This document shows positions 10,490-10,670 of a DNA stretch of 10,670 nt, one piece after another. Position 1 is the stretch's first letter. Each line of letters starts with the position of its first letter. Origin of the DNA: Thermoleptolyngbya sp046719575 (GTDB taxonomy: Bacteria; Cyanobacteriota; Cyanobacteriia; Elainellales; Elainellaceae); assembly GCA_046719575.1 (NCBI GenBank), contig JBDNCP010000158.1, positions 1 through 10,670 of the forward strand. The letters run 5' to 3'. The translations under genes were made by a program, and so were the position numbers. The notes below the pieces were generated by a model. That model had not been told where the DNA came from. It saw only the letters and a program-made list of their open reading frames with translations, and made no database searches.

Positions 10490-10670
10490 ATGAAATACTG
10501 TCGCCCTTCCCCTCATCGCTTTAAGGCGACGTTTAGCAGAGCAAGTGCCTTTTTGCTGCAACGTTTTTCGGTTGTGTAAGTACCGTCGCTGTGTTGCACG
10601 AACCTGACTACTTGAGAAGAATTGACCATCGGATGTCACAACCATGTGATACAGCCCTCGGTCAATCCCC
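10490..10670 (-). pseudogene. tnpB: TnpB (IS200/IS605-type) fragment
   Basis: Minus-strand reading from the right edge gives GIDRGLYHMVVTSDGQFF, the RuvC-I block of TnpB with its catalytic Asp (codon at 10661-10663), then the arginine- and lysine-rich helix RATQRRYLHNRKTLQQKG and SAKRRLKAMRGR. After about 10490 the frame departs from the family (HGFFISSLSALQ...) and stops at 10436 within the + strand gene. The RuvC-II and RuvC-III blocks and zinc ribbon, which should follow over some 150 residues, are missing. TnpB is the RNA-guided nuclease of IS200/IS605 transposons; this copy cannot be active. The N-terminal part lies outside the window, so its state is unknown. Confidence 0.75.

Overview
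The window is from a cyanobacterium. The octamer GCGATCGC (HIP1) and close variants occur roughly two dozen times, inside and between genes on both strands, which is a known hallmark of many cyanobacterial genomes. The gene content is accessory: a phage/plasmid-type replication initiator, a tightly packed run of mostly unrecognised genes, DNA-modification genes, two small Cro/C1-type (XRE) regulators and a degraded transposon gene. No structural, lysis, integrase, conjugation or housekeeping gene is visible. The best reading is the early/replication region of a prophage, phage-plasmid or plasmid-like island; this is inferred from context.

Layout. Positions 1-600 hold two hairpins, a small XRE-type regulator (138-407), a candidate operator and a strong rho-independent terminator (516-563). 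The replication initiator follows (616-2133), with an N-terminal winged-helix/HTH domain. Within its linker coding sequence lie five 13-bp iterons spaced 15-16 bp apart, then an AT-rich stretch with short repeats, then a perfect 13-bp inverted repeat. This is the same order as the replication origin inside gene O of phage lambda and is the most notable feature here. A 340-bp gap (2134-2473) carries a 125-bp segment bounded by perfect 14-bp inverted repeats and further hairpins.

From 2474 to 8938 all genes are on the + strand, and from 3563 on most of them are closely packed, several overlapping by 1-23 nt, so they probably form one or two early operons. Three larger proteins are unrecognised (341, 183 and 303 aa). 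They are followed by two small proteins, a D12-class DNA adenine methylase (Dam), two small unknowns, a DndC-like PAPS-reductase-family protein, another small protein, and a C5 cytosine methyltransferase missing its catalytic N-terminal half. The modification genes suggest that the element marks or protects its DNA. The adenine methylase would act on the GATC inside HIP1 if it has the usual family specificity.

Positions 8939-9135 hold a perfect 18-bp hairpin and a bidirectional terminator nested in a larger HIP1-containing palindrome. Positions 9136-9853 are a minus-strand two-gene unit (XRE regulator plus a 161-aa protein) that diverges from a + strand gene at 9948. The shared intergenic region has a near-perfect 25-bp palindrome overlapping a consensus -35 box, a typical autoregulated switch. 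A coiled-coil-like small protein (10270-10482) follows. The window ends in a minus-strand TnpB (IS200/IS605-type) remnant whose N-terminus lies outside.
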